64,000 nt of DNA from contig CM056729.1 of the NCBI GenBank assembly GCA_029844215.1, positions 7,998,001-8,062,000 on the forward strand, in the 5' to 3' direction. Source of the stretch: Przewalskia tangutica. Its lineage: Eukaryota; Streptophyta; Magnoliopsida; Solanales; Solanaceae. Made by a program: the position numbers and the translations under genes. Within the stretch, counting starts at the first letter, position 1, and each line of letters opens with the position of its first letter. Below the pieces are notes generated by a model. That model made no database searches. It saw only the letters and a list, made by a program, of their open reading frames with translations, and was not told where the DNA came from. Positions 23,100 through 34,739 of this stretch are shown one piece after another.

Positions 23100-24460
23100 G
23101 GTGATGTGAGCGAGTGGACCGACGCTGAGGTCGCTACGCCAATCGTTGGAAGGTTGGCCCAACAGATTGCCGGTTGTAAGAGAAAATCCACGTTGTGCTC
23201 CTGCTGCTGCATGCTAAGACTTGAACAAACGGTTAGTGCATAACTGTTAAGGCAAAAAATGATGATGTATAATTTTAAAAGTAATGCAACTGTGAGTAAA
23301 AAAAATGTTATCCTGCAAAAATATGATGCCTGCTGTGTTGATGCGACTTGCAAATGTTGTGATTTTCGCCGCACGGGCGTGTTGCGATTGTGAACGCGAT
23401 CGTTGTCCTTGCTGCATCGTCCTGTAGACTAAAGCTCGAAAGAGTTTAGTGCATAACCTTTGAGACAGAATAATAAATGAAAAACGCAATTTTGAAGAAC
23501 AGAAATCGTCCTGCGTAGATGTGATATCTTTGACTTGTCGTCGCTTTCGGACTTGTCGTCGTTTCGGACTTGGCGTTTTTGGACTTGTCGCCGTTTTCGG
23601 ACTTGTCGCCGTTTCGGACTTGTCGTCGTTTTGGACGTGGCGTCGTTTTGGACGCGAGTCGTTTGACTGAGTCGTTTCGGACTTGTCGTCGCTTTCGGAC
23701 TTGTCGTCGTTTCGGACGTGGCGTCGTTTGACGCGAGTCGTTCCGACCGAGTCGTTTTAGGACTCGACCTCGTTTTTGGGCGTGGTGTGCTTTTCGGAAT
23801 TTTCGTCGTTTTAGGTCGTGGCGTCGTTTTCGACGAGTCGCTTCGGACTCGGCGTCGTTTGACGCGTGGCGTCGTTTTGGACTTATTCTGCCGCTCGTAG
23901 ACTAAAGCTCGAGAAGAGTTAGCATAATCTGTAAGACGAATAATAAAGCATGAATGATAAAAATGCAATTTTGAGAACAGAGAAAATCTTCCTTGTGTAA
24001 TATGCTGATGATGGCGTCGTTTCGGACTTCTTTGTCCGATAACGTCGTTGTGCGGGCGATGTTCTTCTTGGCGTCGTTGCGTGGACTTCGCGACGTCGTT
24101 GCGGGCGTGTTCTTCTTTGGCGTCGTCGCGTGGACTTGCTGTGCTGATAACGTCGTTGTCTGGACGTATTGCTGCTGGCGTCGTTGCGTGGACTTGCTGT
24201 GCTGATAACGTCGTTGCCTGGACGTATTGCTGCTGGCGTCGTTGCGTAGACTTGCTGTGCTGATAACGTCGTTGCCTGGACGTGTTGCTGCTGGCGTCGT
24301 TGCGTGGACTGTGCTGATAACGTCGTTGTTTGGACGTGTCGCTGCTGCTCCTGTAGAATAAATGCTCCTGCAAGCTAAGCTTGAGAAAACGTTAGTGTAT
24401 ACCTGTTTAAACAAAATGATAATATATATGAGAAGTGCAATTTTATGGATAGAGATGTCG
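23100..24460. repeat. Higher-order ~450-base repeats with GTCGTCG arrays
   Basis: A boundary block containing GACTAAAGCTCGA and then CAATTTTGA-like AT-rich sequence recurs near 23,212, 23,424, 23,897 and 24,353. Between copies lie inner arrays. From 23,530 to 23,890 a 15-25-base CGGACTTGTCGTCGTTT unit is repeated many times. From 24,000 to 24,345 a roughly 60-base unit containing GCTGATAACGTCGTTG repeats. Reading frames through this zone are low-complexity Thr/Ser/Lys repeats and I do not accept them as genes. Confidence 0.75.
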
Positions 24461-24894
24461 TCCCTGATATGTGAATGCTGAGATGTTGTGGGTGCTGAGA
24501 TGTCGTTGTTATGTGCGAATTTGACTTCGTGTCCGAGCTGACGCCGCTTTGTCATGGAACTTTGAGTTTTGACTGCTGATTCTGCTTTTGCTGCTTCTTT
24601 CTGCTTTTGCCGTATTTTGCTTCTGCTAATATGAAGAACTTTGTTGTATCCTCCGCTAATATGAAGGACCTGCGCTCAAAGAAAGTTTTGTGAGTTTTGG
24701 GGGGGGGCGGTTGATCCGCGTTGACCTTAGACTCTTGATGCTCGGATGTCTGTCTTGTTTGGGACTCATAACCCCTGCCTGGTTTCCTACCTTGTCCCGA
24801 TTTGAAAAGTGTTTGGCTTTGAGGGTCTCAATGGAGTTGCTTGTATGTTATGTGCATTCTTGTTATTTTAGAACGAAGGGAAAGTTTCCTAATG

Positions 24895-25075
24895 GTGTGA
24901 CCGAAGCCGATTTAGGCCGCCTACGTATCCCCATGAGGGAATCAGGTCATGACGTAGTTCATTACAAGCGAATTTTGGGTGAAAATTAAAATTTCTAGAT
25001 GTGGGACCGAAGCCGAGACGGCCGCCTACGTATCCACCAAGGGAATCAGGTCAAACGTAGTTCCAATTACATGTA
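24895..25075. repeat. Duplicated GGCCGCCTACGTATCC block
   Basis: Two copies, near 24,900 and 25,003, of a block with ACCGAAGCCGA, GGCCGCCTACGTATCC and AATCAGGTCA...ACGTAGTTC, about 105 bases apart. The block is common in the 3' region of Ogre-type elements as I know them. Confidence 0.6.
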
Positions 25076-25387
25076 AAGGGCAAAATGCATTAAACCGACT
25101 ATTTCAGGACTCGGCGGGCCGAGGCAGGGGCACGAGTCCATTTCTTCTTGCTTTGTGTCTTCGATGGCTGAGTCTTCAGCAGGACCATCTCTTGCAGCGC
25201 ACCACTAGACGAATGACTTATTCAATGGTTAAACAATCTCCGGCAAGGAGCACCTCCTTTCTTCTGGCGGTTGGTTGATGATTCAACTTTCTTCCCTTTG
25301 CGGGCTGGCGTAATAGTCCCTTCCAGACTGTCTTCTTCATTTTCAGCTATCATGCTAACATGGGCCTCTTCATAACCCGGCAGAAAG

Positions 25388-26600
25388 TTATTGTTTGCAT
25401 TGAGAGGACCATCTTTCAGCCGAATGACTCCCTCCTCGATTAACTCCTCTATTCTGTCCTTGAGGGTATAACAATTTCCGATGTCGTGTCATACCGCAGG
25501 AGTGGTATGCACAGTGTTTAGTCTTATCGTGCCCTCGGGAAGTAGGCCTGGGAGTATTTCTGGGAATTGGATGGAGTATTCCTGCGGCTTTCAGCTTCTC
25601 ATACACTCGAGCTATGGGCTCGGCTAAAGGTGTATAGGTTTTTGTTGGTTTTCTTTCGGCATCTACGGGGTTTGGGTCGTTTGGAGTGCGGGTTCGTGAT
25701 TGTGGTGAGTATTTTGGGTATCTTTGGTTGGGTATGGTAAGCGAGGATATGGGATGTGTGATCTTGATAATATATTTGTGGATTTTGAGTGTTTTGGTAA
25801 GAAGGCGGTGGGCTTTGATATACTGGATGTTGTTCTGGCCTATGCTCCTGAATGACCATGATGGAGGGTGATGCATCTCTTCTCCTCTGGGAGGTACCTC
25901 CGATGGAATTTGACTGCACTGCTCTGCTAGTTGCCTGTAGGGATGTCAAGTTTGTAATCTGCTGTCTTAATGCCTTCTTCCACGAGTCGCCCATTCTTAC
26001 GACTTCTGCAAAACTTCGCCCAATTACACTGATCATTCTTTCATAATATGGCGCGTCTGTTAACGACTGCACGACCAAGGTGGTCATGTCGCTCTCTGCC
26101 ATGGGGGGTTGAACCTTTCTTTGCTTCGACCGCCACCTCGGGCGTATTCTCAAAGTTTACGTAGATTTCTTTTCAAGTTTCATAAGATAAAATCTGTCGG
26201 GGCGATGTCGATGTTGAACACAGAATCTATCCATGAAATCTTGTGCCATGGCGTTCAACCGCCCCATTTTCGAGGTCTTGGCATGTGTACGATCCAGCGC
26301 CTCGCGGTTAGACTCGATGAATAGTTTCATAATGATTGCTTGATTTTTACCAACTCGATCAATTTATCACAATATGACCTTAGATGAGCTCGAGGATTCC
26401 CCTTTCCATCGAACATGTCAAATTTGGGCACCTTGTACCCCACAGGTAATTCAACGTCGGGGTGCATGCATAAGTTTTCATATTCTAAACCTTCTTCCCC
26501 CTTGTTCATCTGAATGCTTTTGAATGCCTTTTTCAAGCTACGAATTTCTTTTGCCACATTTTCATAGCTCTGGCTTCCGCCGCTCAATTTCCTTGTATTG
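25388..26600 (-). pseudogene. gag of the Ogre-type element
   Basis: On the minus strand the Ogre gag is readable in pieces. There is YENLCMHPDVELPVGYKVPK and MFDGKGNPRAHLRSYCDKLI near 26,370-26,485. After several frameshifts come AESDMTTLVVQSLTDAPYYERM near 26,050-26,110 and the C-terminal tract ARVYEKLKAAGILHPIP near 25,590. A remnant of the usual Cys/His part (CAYHSCGMTRH) lies near 25,495. Gag would form the particle around element RNA. At least four frame breaks make it non-functional. The protein stops where protease and pol should follow, and those are absent. Confidence 0.75.
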
Positions 26601-26799
26601 ATCTCTCTCTTGAGATGATGCATGCCTGATAAATGGTTGGCTTTCGGTCGGAGTGTTAATCCCTCATATTGTTTGTGTGCCATCCGCTCGTATTGGGTGG
26701 CTTGGCAATTTGGGTTAGTCGGAGATATAAGTAGGTGGAGGTTGAGATGTGTGTGTAGTGAGCGGATCATTTTGGAGTCGGCTTGCAAATTGACCAGGC

Positions 26800-27910
26800 G
26801 AGTGACATTTTGGTGTGGTGGTATGTTGCGGCCTCTGCGGGGAGCTTTGGGAAGTGGAGGCTCGAGGGCTTGTGATACGATTGCATTTGTCCCTTGCTCA
26901 GGAGTGGTGCATTCAAGCTAATAGACGAGTTTGTGATGTTTGAGCCTTTCTATTTCGGCTTGCATGATTTCCATTTCTTTGCGATAGTGTGGCGAGTGTT
27001 GATCATTGGTGTTTTACGCTTTACGGCGCCTCTGCATCCTCTACATGAGCGGGGATGAGTCTAAGTTGTTTCGTCCGGTCTTCTGGATTAGTCATTGGAT
27101 GATTGTGCTTCTACTAGTCAACGCGAATCAACCTTTTGGGGAATAAGCTAGGCAAAAATAAACCTTTAACAAATGAAGCAAACCAAGTTAGTATAATATG
27201 CAAAAGCTGCGGGCCATATATACAAATAAGCAAATTGCAAATCAAGTGCGTGTTCTAACATGTTTGGGACCTCTTTATGCCAGAGGTAGGCCTAAACGCC
27301 AGATATGCGAGATTATGATAAGTTTGTCCAAGCCGCCCAACTGTAATGCTTTCGTTGGAAATGGCGACCAAATGACGGTGCATTTTTCCCAATTTCAGCA
27401 TGTCATGATTGGGTTTGGATTTGTCTGTCATTGCCACGCTACACATAATATGCTGGTTGGTCGTTGGGTTGCGAAACCCGTCGACAAGTTTGGTGTTTTC
27501 TAATTGTGGTGTCGATGCCGAGGACCACCCACCTAAGGTAAATCATCGTGCCCTAAAATAAAGGTGGTATAGCTCATCTTAAGTTTCTAAGAATTGGCTT
27601 TTCTAGACGCAAGTTCCCGAGCGACAACGAGTGAGAAGGCTACGCGGTGATCGACGAACCGATCTAACTCAGCGCGCCAACTCTCTTAAAATTTGGATAT
27701 TTTTGAAAGAAATTTGCGGGCGCGAGCACACCAGCGCGTGAGTGTGTGATTTGTGTGAATTTTCCAGAATGGAAGAAATATGAGCGGAATGCCAGTTTAG
27801 GGAAAGCAGTAAAGCAAGTAGTAAAAATAAACAAAATACAATACACAAAAAATTAAATGCAAAATAATTGCCAAATAATAGCCCTAGGTCTGTTGTGGTT
27901 AAGAACCTAA
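26800..27910 (-). other. Leader of the Ogre-type element, non-coding
   Basis: About 1.1 kb between primer site and gag, with no ORF of recognisable type. Autonomous Ogre elements carry an extra ORF here. I do not see one. Confidence 0.5.
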
Positions 27911-27930
27911 AATCCCCAGCGGAGTCGCCA
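27911..27930 (-). other. Ogre-type primer-binding site
   Basis: The minus strand reads TGGCGACTCCGCTGGGGATT four bases inside the 5' LTR. To my knowledge this matches the Arg-tRNA-type primer site of Ogre/Tat elements. It fixes the element's orientation as minus. Confidence 0.85.
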
Positions 27931-27934
27931 TTTC

Positions 27935-30900
27935 TGTCGCGCCCTTTTCCGACCGCGACATAAAAATAAGAACTCCTGCTTAAAAGTGCAATGTTAGAAA
28001 ATAAAGTGCTAAATGTTAAAAGTGCAAACAAATATTAAAGTGCTAGAAATGCAAAAGTGCTAAGGGTTCGCGGAGTCGCCACCTAATTAAATTGGGTGAA
28101 TTAGGGCACCTAAATGTTAACTAGTTTAAAGTAAACATTAACTCCATTTAATGGTCTGCTAAATTTAATGAGATTCTGGGTAAGGGTTCTTTATTATCCT
28201 AAAGGGAAGGGGTTAGGCACCCTAAAGGATCCGCTAACTTACGGTTGTCCGTTCAAACCTAGGGTTGATTATTATTGCTAAGAATGCGTGTTTTGAAAAA
28301 TATAAAGGATGCTTCAAAAAATATTTTATAAAAAGGAGGCATGTTGATAAAAGTTTGTAAGACTAATACTATAAAAATAAAGTTTTAAAGTAGGCATTTA
28401 TATTGTTTACAGATATATGCAATGTTGATTTATGATCAAAGATATGCCTTTAAAATCAAATATATATGGTGTAGTGCAAAAGGTGATTATTTTATAATTT
28501 TATGATAAGAAGGCTGTTCAACATAAAAAAAATTATATTATGCTAATAAAAGAACTTATGAGGAAACCAATTTATTTTATCACGAATTTTATAAGAAGTA
28601 ATACATTAGCTACGAATTAAATTGTTTAGTAAAGTTTAGACATGCATGATAAGCCCTTGAAATAAGTAAATTTAAAAGTGCATTTCTGATTTTAAACTAC
28701 CCGCCCAATTTATTTATTCCAAGACTAATTATTCTGTGTCTCCTATTAATTACAAAGTTAGCTAATTAAATTTCAACAACTAAACAAACAAAATATATAT
28801 AAGACGTAAGAGATTAAGAGGCCAAAAGGATGCTTTTAGGGGGGTGACAATGCCGTCTCGTCCCCCTTTTGTTTGGGAATTCTGAGGCGGAATGCGGTGG
28901 ACACAGATGCGGATACTCATTTGTTGTGGCTTGTGATGAGTCTTGTCTTGAGACTCTTCGTTTCGCTCCGGTGTATTTCAAAAAAAAAAAAAAGGAAATG
29001 ATTAATATATATTTCAACCTTACCAACAAATAAATAGACAAATATAGGAATACAAAATAATGGATGATCCTCTACACGTCTAGTATACTGTGTGTTAGAT
29101 ACACAAACTGCATGTATTGAATATGCATACAAGCCTTTATACAGGCTAACGTAATGAGGATAACAAAAGGGATATCATGTTGATATATATTAGATGTTAT
29201 CAGTTATACGTGGATTGGGAATAATAAGAAAGATGTACGAGGACCAATTTTAGCTATGCCAGACTAGATGGGAGTCTCTAAACTGCTCTTCAATGAACGC
29301 GCAAGCACAACCCTCTACCAGTCAGACCCTAACTCCTGAAGGGATTCTAATATTGCAGCAGAGTCCAAATGCACAGAAACACAGACAATATAAGCATTTT
29401 TTTTTCTTCGTTCAATCTATATGCAAACATGTAACAACTTCATGATTTTATTATTCAAGCCAGCATATTGAATTCAGTTTTCTTACTACAAACGTCATTA
29501 ACACATGTAAATTGACACACAAAATTGATCTCTGCTTACATTCTTACTTAAACATGTGTCAATACTAAGTGAAGGAGTCCATATGCTAACATATAGACAA
29601 ATGTATAACTAGCCTAAATCCATACACAAATGACAAAAATGCAAGATTAGGTAATTATCACGGCGGAATCTCAGCTACGCGGGGACATAGGATTCACATT
29701 AGACATATGTAACCCTTCTCAACTCTATATGAAGCATGATGACATTTCAAACTAAGCATGACAGAGTTGGTTAAAGCATATCAGTTATCTTGTGTATTTA
29801 AATGCACACATAGAGGGAACTCAAAAGAGTTAACATTCTGGCAGGGAGTATGTTAATGCATTAACCAAAAGAATATGTGAATGATCCATTTGATATGCAG
29901 TAGCATGGTTCAAGTAAATCAGTCCACAAGACCACGTTTGGGATATATCATACAGAAAATCTAAGGAAGCTCTTGAACAAATAGAATTCAATTTATATTG
30001 TTTCTAATCCACGTATGGAGTCAGTTTGTGTCCACTTAAATCTATGTGAGACAACTAAATATCTTATCAATATTCAACAAAGACTAAGATAGTGAAGATA
30101 TCACGACCCAAGTAGTATCTATAAAATGACATTTGCGTAAAACAACTTGCCATTATTTTTACTCTATAGAACTTATGCAAATATATCAATCATACAATTT
30201 TGGGCCCAAATCAACACATACCGCAAATAGAACATGTCTTGGACCTAGTAGAGACATCTAAGCTTACAGTATCTAATTCACGATTAATATTTAACTACAA
30301 GCTTATCAGGATTAGAGTTGTATTACACTAACAATTATACCAAGCAGTACACATGATAATCTTTGCCACCTGAATAGGCAGTCCCGACATTACGCAACTC
30401 TTAAACTATTTTAAATAATGAAGCAAACCAAAACACCAATATTGAACGCACAGTAGTCCCAAACCAAACAAACATCTAATAATGTCAATTTTATTAATAC
30501 ATAATTAACCAAACGAAAATGTACAGGAAGACACAGAGAATACAAAATAAACTAGAATCGAGAGTAAGTTGAACGCAGCAAGCCATAAAACATGGAGATA
30601 AACTAGAATAGGGAGGAAGTTTGAGTTTTACCTTCTCCGGGCAGCGAATCGGGGCAGCGTATCAAGTCGCCGACCCACTCGGAGGGCTTGCTAATGCGAT
30701 TAAAAGGGAAACAAAGCTTGGATAATTTTGATAGTATTGTGCGGAATATAAAGAGTTTTTTTTTTTTTAGAGTTTTTGTTCTTGCTGCTTGACTGCTGTT
30801 TTCCTGGATTGATTTTTCTTTTGATTGCGGATGAAGAGTGACGGATTTAGGAGCTTTCTCCCTTCCCCGGATGACTGTCGATATCTGCTGGGGTTTTCTC

Positions 30901-32270
30901 CCCTGATTGCTGTCGATTCTTGTTCTTGTTGTTTTTCCGATTCTCGCTGGTTGCATGCACTGATTTTTGCCCTCCAAGCTCTATCTTTTTGCTTGCGTAA
31001 ATCAGCCTATATGTAGTCACGATTATGAGTCTCAAATTTGGTAAGATTGGGATCCCTTTTGAGACTGATATTAATGCCCTCTTTAATACTGATTTCAGAC
31101 CATTTTTAAGGTTGATTCGATCTGGTTTGATCTTTGATTTATGACGAATTCGATTATGGTAAAGATTTCAAATTTTGGTTTTTTGGTGACTTGATTGTAA
31201 GGGGATGTTTATGGCAAGTTTTGATTTGGGATGAGTGATGAGGGATTCGGTTATGGTAAGAAACACGTTGGTGCATGGGTAAGGAAAGCCCGGATTCTCG
31301 GTAACCGGCCGAGTGCGCGGTGAGTCTGGGGTGCGAGGGTGAGGGAGGTGCGACGAATGAGGGGCTTAGGGTTTCGTTAGGTTCAGTCGATAGGGAAGGT
31401 GAAGAGGGCTGATGTCTTTTGTGGGCTTCTGATTTGTGGGAGGGGGATGAAATAAAAGGGCTGGGTATTGTGGGCTGCTGGTATAGGGAAAAGGTAAGGC
31501 TTGCGGGTTGGGCCTTCGGGTAAGGATAAAGAAAGGCTGAGGTAGTGGGGCGGGGCGACGGGTTTGGGCCAGGAGATGGGCTGATTAACTAGGGTATTAG
31601 ATTAGTATTAAATTAGTTAAGGTATTTAATTAGTGTTAGTTTTAGGTGTTATTTAATTAATTAGTAGTAAATTAAATCAATAAATTGTGCTTAGATTATT
31701 TAGGTGCTTTATTAAAATTATTATTTATAAATGCGGGCGTGCTATTTAATTAGTGCTTAATGCTCTAGAATGCGGCGCTATTAAAATCTTATTATTGCAT
31801 TATTGTGACGTTAAATTAAATTAAAGTTGAGTTTAGATTAAAATACTTAAATGCTAAATGCAAGTATGATATTTAAGAATTGTTTAAAACTTTATAAATG
31901 CGACGCTATTAAAATGCATGTATTAGATTAAGATTGATTTTAAGTTATAAATGACTATGACATTCTCTTGCGTATTAATAAATGCGGTTATGCTACTTGA
32001 CACGACGTCATTGCTAAATTATTTATTTTATGTATTTATTAATTATTTAAGAATTACGACAAAGCTTAAAGTTAATAGGTGCGGGCGCGGGACTCTAAAT
32101 GCTTAAAACTCTACGTAAGACGCGATGTCGTTATTAAATTAATTATTTATGCCTGTATTTAATGTTTTATTCGCTGCATTTTATTATAAAAATCCTAAAA
32201 ATTATTTTACAAAATTAGTGTAATTTTATAGTTAATGGCTGGACGGGAGGGTCAAAATTGGGTGTCAACA
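27935..32270 (-). repeat. 5' LTR of the Ogre-type element
   Basis: A 4,336-base LTR. On the minus strand it begins TGTTGACACCCAATTTTGA and ends GGGCGCGACA. It is 72 bases longer than its partner, the excess coming from scattered small insertions in GC-rich segments. Confidence 0.9.
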
Positions 32271-32275
32271 TAGTT

Positions 32276-32887
32276 CAACAGGTATGTTTACATATGCATG
32301 ATCCGAATGAAGAACATATAGGGACTCTCAATCGAATTATGCGGTATGTTAAGGGTACTCTTCCCTTTGGATTGCACATGTATAAGTCCTCTATTTCGAG
32401 TCTCTCATCTTACACCGATAATGATTGGGGTGACTGCCCAAAAAAATGATGTTCCACATCAGGTTATTGTGTATTTTTTTGAGACAATCTCATTTTATGG
32501 TCGTCAAAACGAAAGTCGACGATGTCTCGATCTAGCGCCGAAGCTGAATACCGAGGTGTAGCTAATGTGGTCGCTGAATCATATTGGCTACATAATCTAC
32601 TTCTAGAACTCCATTGTCCAATTGAAAAAGCAATCGTGGTTTATTGTGATAATGTGAGTGCGATATACTTATCAGGTAACCCAGTCCAACACCAACATAC
32701 AAAACACATATAAATGGACATTCTATTTGTCTGAGAAAAGGTTGCACGTAGACAAGTTTGTGTTCTCCATGTACCGTTCCGTTATTATATTGCTGACATT
32801 TTCACCAAAGGTCTTCCGCGCGTACTTTTTGACGATTTCAGGTACAGTCTCAGCATATGAGAACCTCCCGCTAAGACTGCGGGGGAC
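32276..32887 (+). pseudogene. Ty1/copia RNase H fragment (second half)
   Basis: Continues the RT/RNase H reading that stops at 18,429: QQVCLHMHDPNEEHIGTLN, MRYVKGTLPFGLH, a decayed YTDNDWGDCP (first RNase H Asp region), RSSAEAEYRGVANVVAE near 32,525 and VVYCDNVSAIYLSGNPVQH near 32,640. It then runs out in frame-broken sequence before a purine tract ACTGCGGGGGAC at 32,876-32,887. Confidence 0.8.
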
Positions 32888-33090
32888 TGTTAGAATAATT
32901 ATGGAGTTATTTCATAATTATTCCAATCATATCATTGTATTTGTAATTAGTATATTGTAATTTAGGATGATTACGATATGATTAGATAGGTCTTCCTTAA
33001 TGTTAGTCTTAGAATGATATTGTACAAAGTGTATATATATTTCAATCTTAGAAATAAAATAACCATGTAATTAACTTCCTTCAATTATCA
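32888..33090 (+). repeat. 3' LTR of the split copia element
   Basis: Starts TGTTAGAATAATTATGG right after the purine tract and contains a TATATATATTTCA promoter/terminator-like stretch. The right end, ...CAATTATCA near 33,090, is my best guess. No 5' partner LTR is present in the window, so the length is uncertain. Confidence 0.6.
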
Positions 33091-33432
33091 TACGAAAAAT
33101 AAATTCACCTTTAAATTCTTGAGAGATTATTAGAAAGAAACCACATAGAAGATTTGTATAGTTAATCATAATTAATTTATTATTCAATAAAATTATTGTA
33201 ATGATAAACAAATAAATAAATAAATGAAAGGGCATGTTCTTTACACACTCCCCCATGAAAGGGCATGTTTTTTGCACACTTCATAACTAATTTAGTATTT
33301 CTACCTCGTCCTCTCCAATTAAGACCAAGATTTGTAAATTCGATATTTATATCAAGATTTCTCTAATTTATCATGTATTTGATTTTTGAATTTCAAAATA
33401 ATAGAAGTCGAATGAAAGCAAACAAAAATCCG
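33091..33432. other. Non-coding spacer
   Basis: AT-rich, with GAAAGGGCATGTT repeated at about 33,227 and 33,257. No gene is seen. Confidence 0.4.
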
Positions 33433-33454
33433 CACTACTACATTTTTGACCTAA

Positions 33455-33815
33455 TGTGATGCCTCAAAATCGTCGCAATATCGACCTTTTGCCTTCGCAT
33501 TAGGTCTAATGCAACGACAAGGAGCCGTTGCATCCTCTGGCGTTGCATTAAATCTAATGCAACGACAAAAAGGACCTAATGTGACGGTCTTGTACAGCCG
33601 TTGCATTAGCTGCATATCTAATGCGACGGTTGTACAAGGTCGTCGCATTAGGTGCACATCTAATGCAACGGCTGATGGAGCTAATGTGAGGCCCTGTACA
33701 GCCGTCGCATTAGATATGCATCTGGTTTGAAGACCACTAGAACCACCTAATGCAACGGCTAAAGGGTTAATGCGACGACCCTGTAGCTAAAGGGCTAATG
33801 CGACGGCTGTTAAAG
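33455..33815. repeat. CACTA subterminal repeats (left)
   Basis: A dozen or so copies of a TAATG(C/T)(A/G)ACGGC-like motif in both orientations (also CCGTCGCATTAG). In CACTA elements such repeats bind the element's own DNA-binding protein and are required for excision. Confidence 0.75.
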
Positions 33816-34029
33816 AAAAGAAGCCCCACCATAAATCTCAAAGCAATGCATGTAATGCCGCGAAACAGATTTTGATCTTGCCCTTCGGCCTTCATAATAG
33901 AGAATGTACATACTTAATTATTTTACATTAGTGTTTTGTTAACAACATACACCAATAAATACACATCAAAAAGAAGAAAAGAAACACGGGCACCTTTAGA
34001 GCTAAATACAGATGGACATACAGGGAACA

Positions 34030-34410
34030 TAATCACACAAATCTATTAAATGGTTTCCTCCCAGCTACACTGGACGTCGAAGCAGCAGAATTCACACTCA
34101 TATGATCTCCCACAGAGTCATGTTCCTTTAGAGAAGTAGCATCCTTGTCATACCATTTGTTCCACTTGACGGACCCAGTAGTACTTGGAGTAACTGATCC
34201 CTGAATGTCATAATCCAAATGGAGGTGTCTAAAGTTCTGACTTAGACGCCATGGACTTGGCTTGTGCTCTGATATGGCCCTTGATGGTGTTAGATGGATG
34301 TCTTTCGCAGCAAATTGGCTCTCAGAATCATTTCCTGAAAGCAGTTGGTGGTCCAACCAGTTCCACCACCAAGGAATTCCACTGGAGGTGCAACACGGTA
34401 AGCCATTCAT
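34030..34410 (-). pseudogene. Coding-like fragment, possibly captured (IQD-like?)
   Basis: A minus-strand open frame of 125 codons ending at a TGA near 34,033. It begins in a Trp-rich stretch (PWWWNWLDHQLLSG) and continues with HLTPSRAISEHKPSPWRLSQ and a Ser/Thr-rich tail. Composition and the SEHKPSP motif recall the C-terminal region of IQ-domain (IQD) proteins, but that match is from memory and weak. It lies inside a CACTA element beside another coding-like fragment, which suggests capture of host exons. I do not claim a function. Confidence 0.35.
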
Positions 34411-34446
34411 ATGGTTAAATAGAAGTATTGACTATGACAACATGTC

Positions 34447-34719
34447 TTACCAAGAGTAACAAACAATTATGCACTTCGTATAGCAGAAGTGCATTTTGTT
34501 TTGACATTTGTGGCAATCTGCATCGACTGGTAGTTGAGTGTTCTGACAACATGAGATATTTCCATTTGCCCGACAACAGTCTGTACCCTCTAATTGGGAT
34601 CCACATGTGCTAGTACCGACATCATTTGAGCTTTTGGTGCCTCTTTTCATATATGTTCCACCATTAACGATGAGCCTATGTTCTTGGGATGTTTTCTGTT
34701 CGGCTTCAAAGAGTTCCAT
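34447..34719 (-). pseudogene. Coding-like fragment, possibly sucrase/ferredoxin-like exon
   Basis: A minus-strand frame starting MELFEAEQKTSQEHRLIVNG, followed by a Cys-rich piece GTDCCRANGNISCCQNTQL. This combination of an EQK-rich helix, then CC-x-ANG-x-SCC, resembles the linker exon of plant sucrase/ferredoxin-like proteins as I recall them. The later part of the frame (after about 34,520) looks like intron read-through. It is probably a captured exon inside the CACTA element. Identity is tentative. Confidence 0.35.
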
Positions 34720-34739
34720 CTGGCCCCTGCAACAAGATT

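Larger units (their letters stand above)
18430..32270 (-). mobile_element. Ogre/Tat-type Ty3-gypsy element, gag only, complete with TSD
   Basis: A 13.8-kb LTR element with perfect 5-base duplication TAGTT at 18,425-18,429 and 32,271-32,275, inserted in a copia RT/RNase H reading frame. It runs on the minus strand. The 5' LTR is at right, with the primer site TGGCGACTCCGCTGGGGATT at 27,911-27,930, followed by a leader, a broken gag, a repeat-rich 3' region and the 3' LTR. Very long LTRs, the LTR start TGTTGACACCC, this primer site and the gag type identify the Ogre/Tat lineage. No protease, RT, RNase H or integrase is visible, so it is a deletion derivative. Confidence 0.85.

Noticed and set aside
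23429..24555. Long Thr/Ser/Lys/Arg-rich ORFs (up to 314 codons) on the minus strand
   Set aside because: They are low-complexity translations of GTCGTC-type tandem repeats in the Ogre 3' region.
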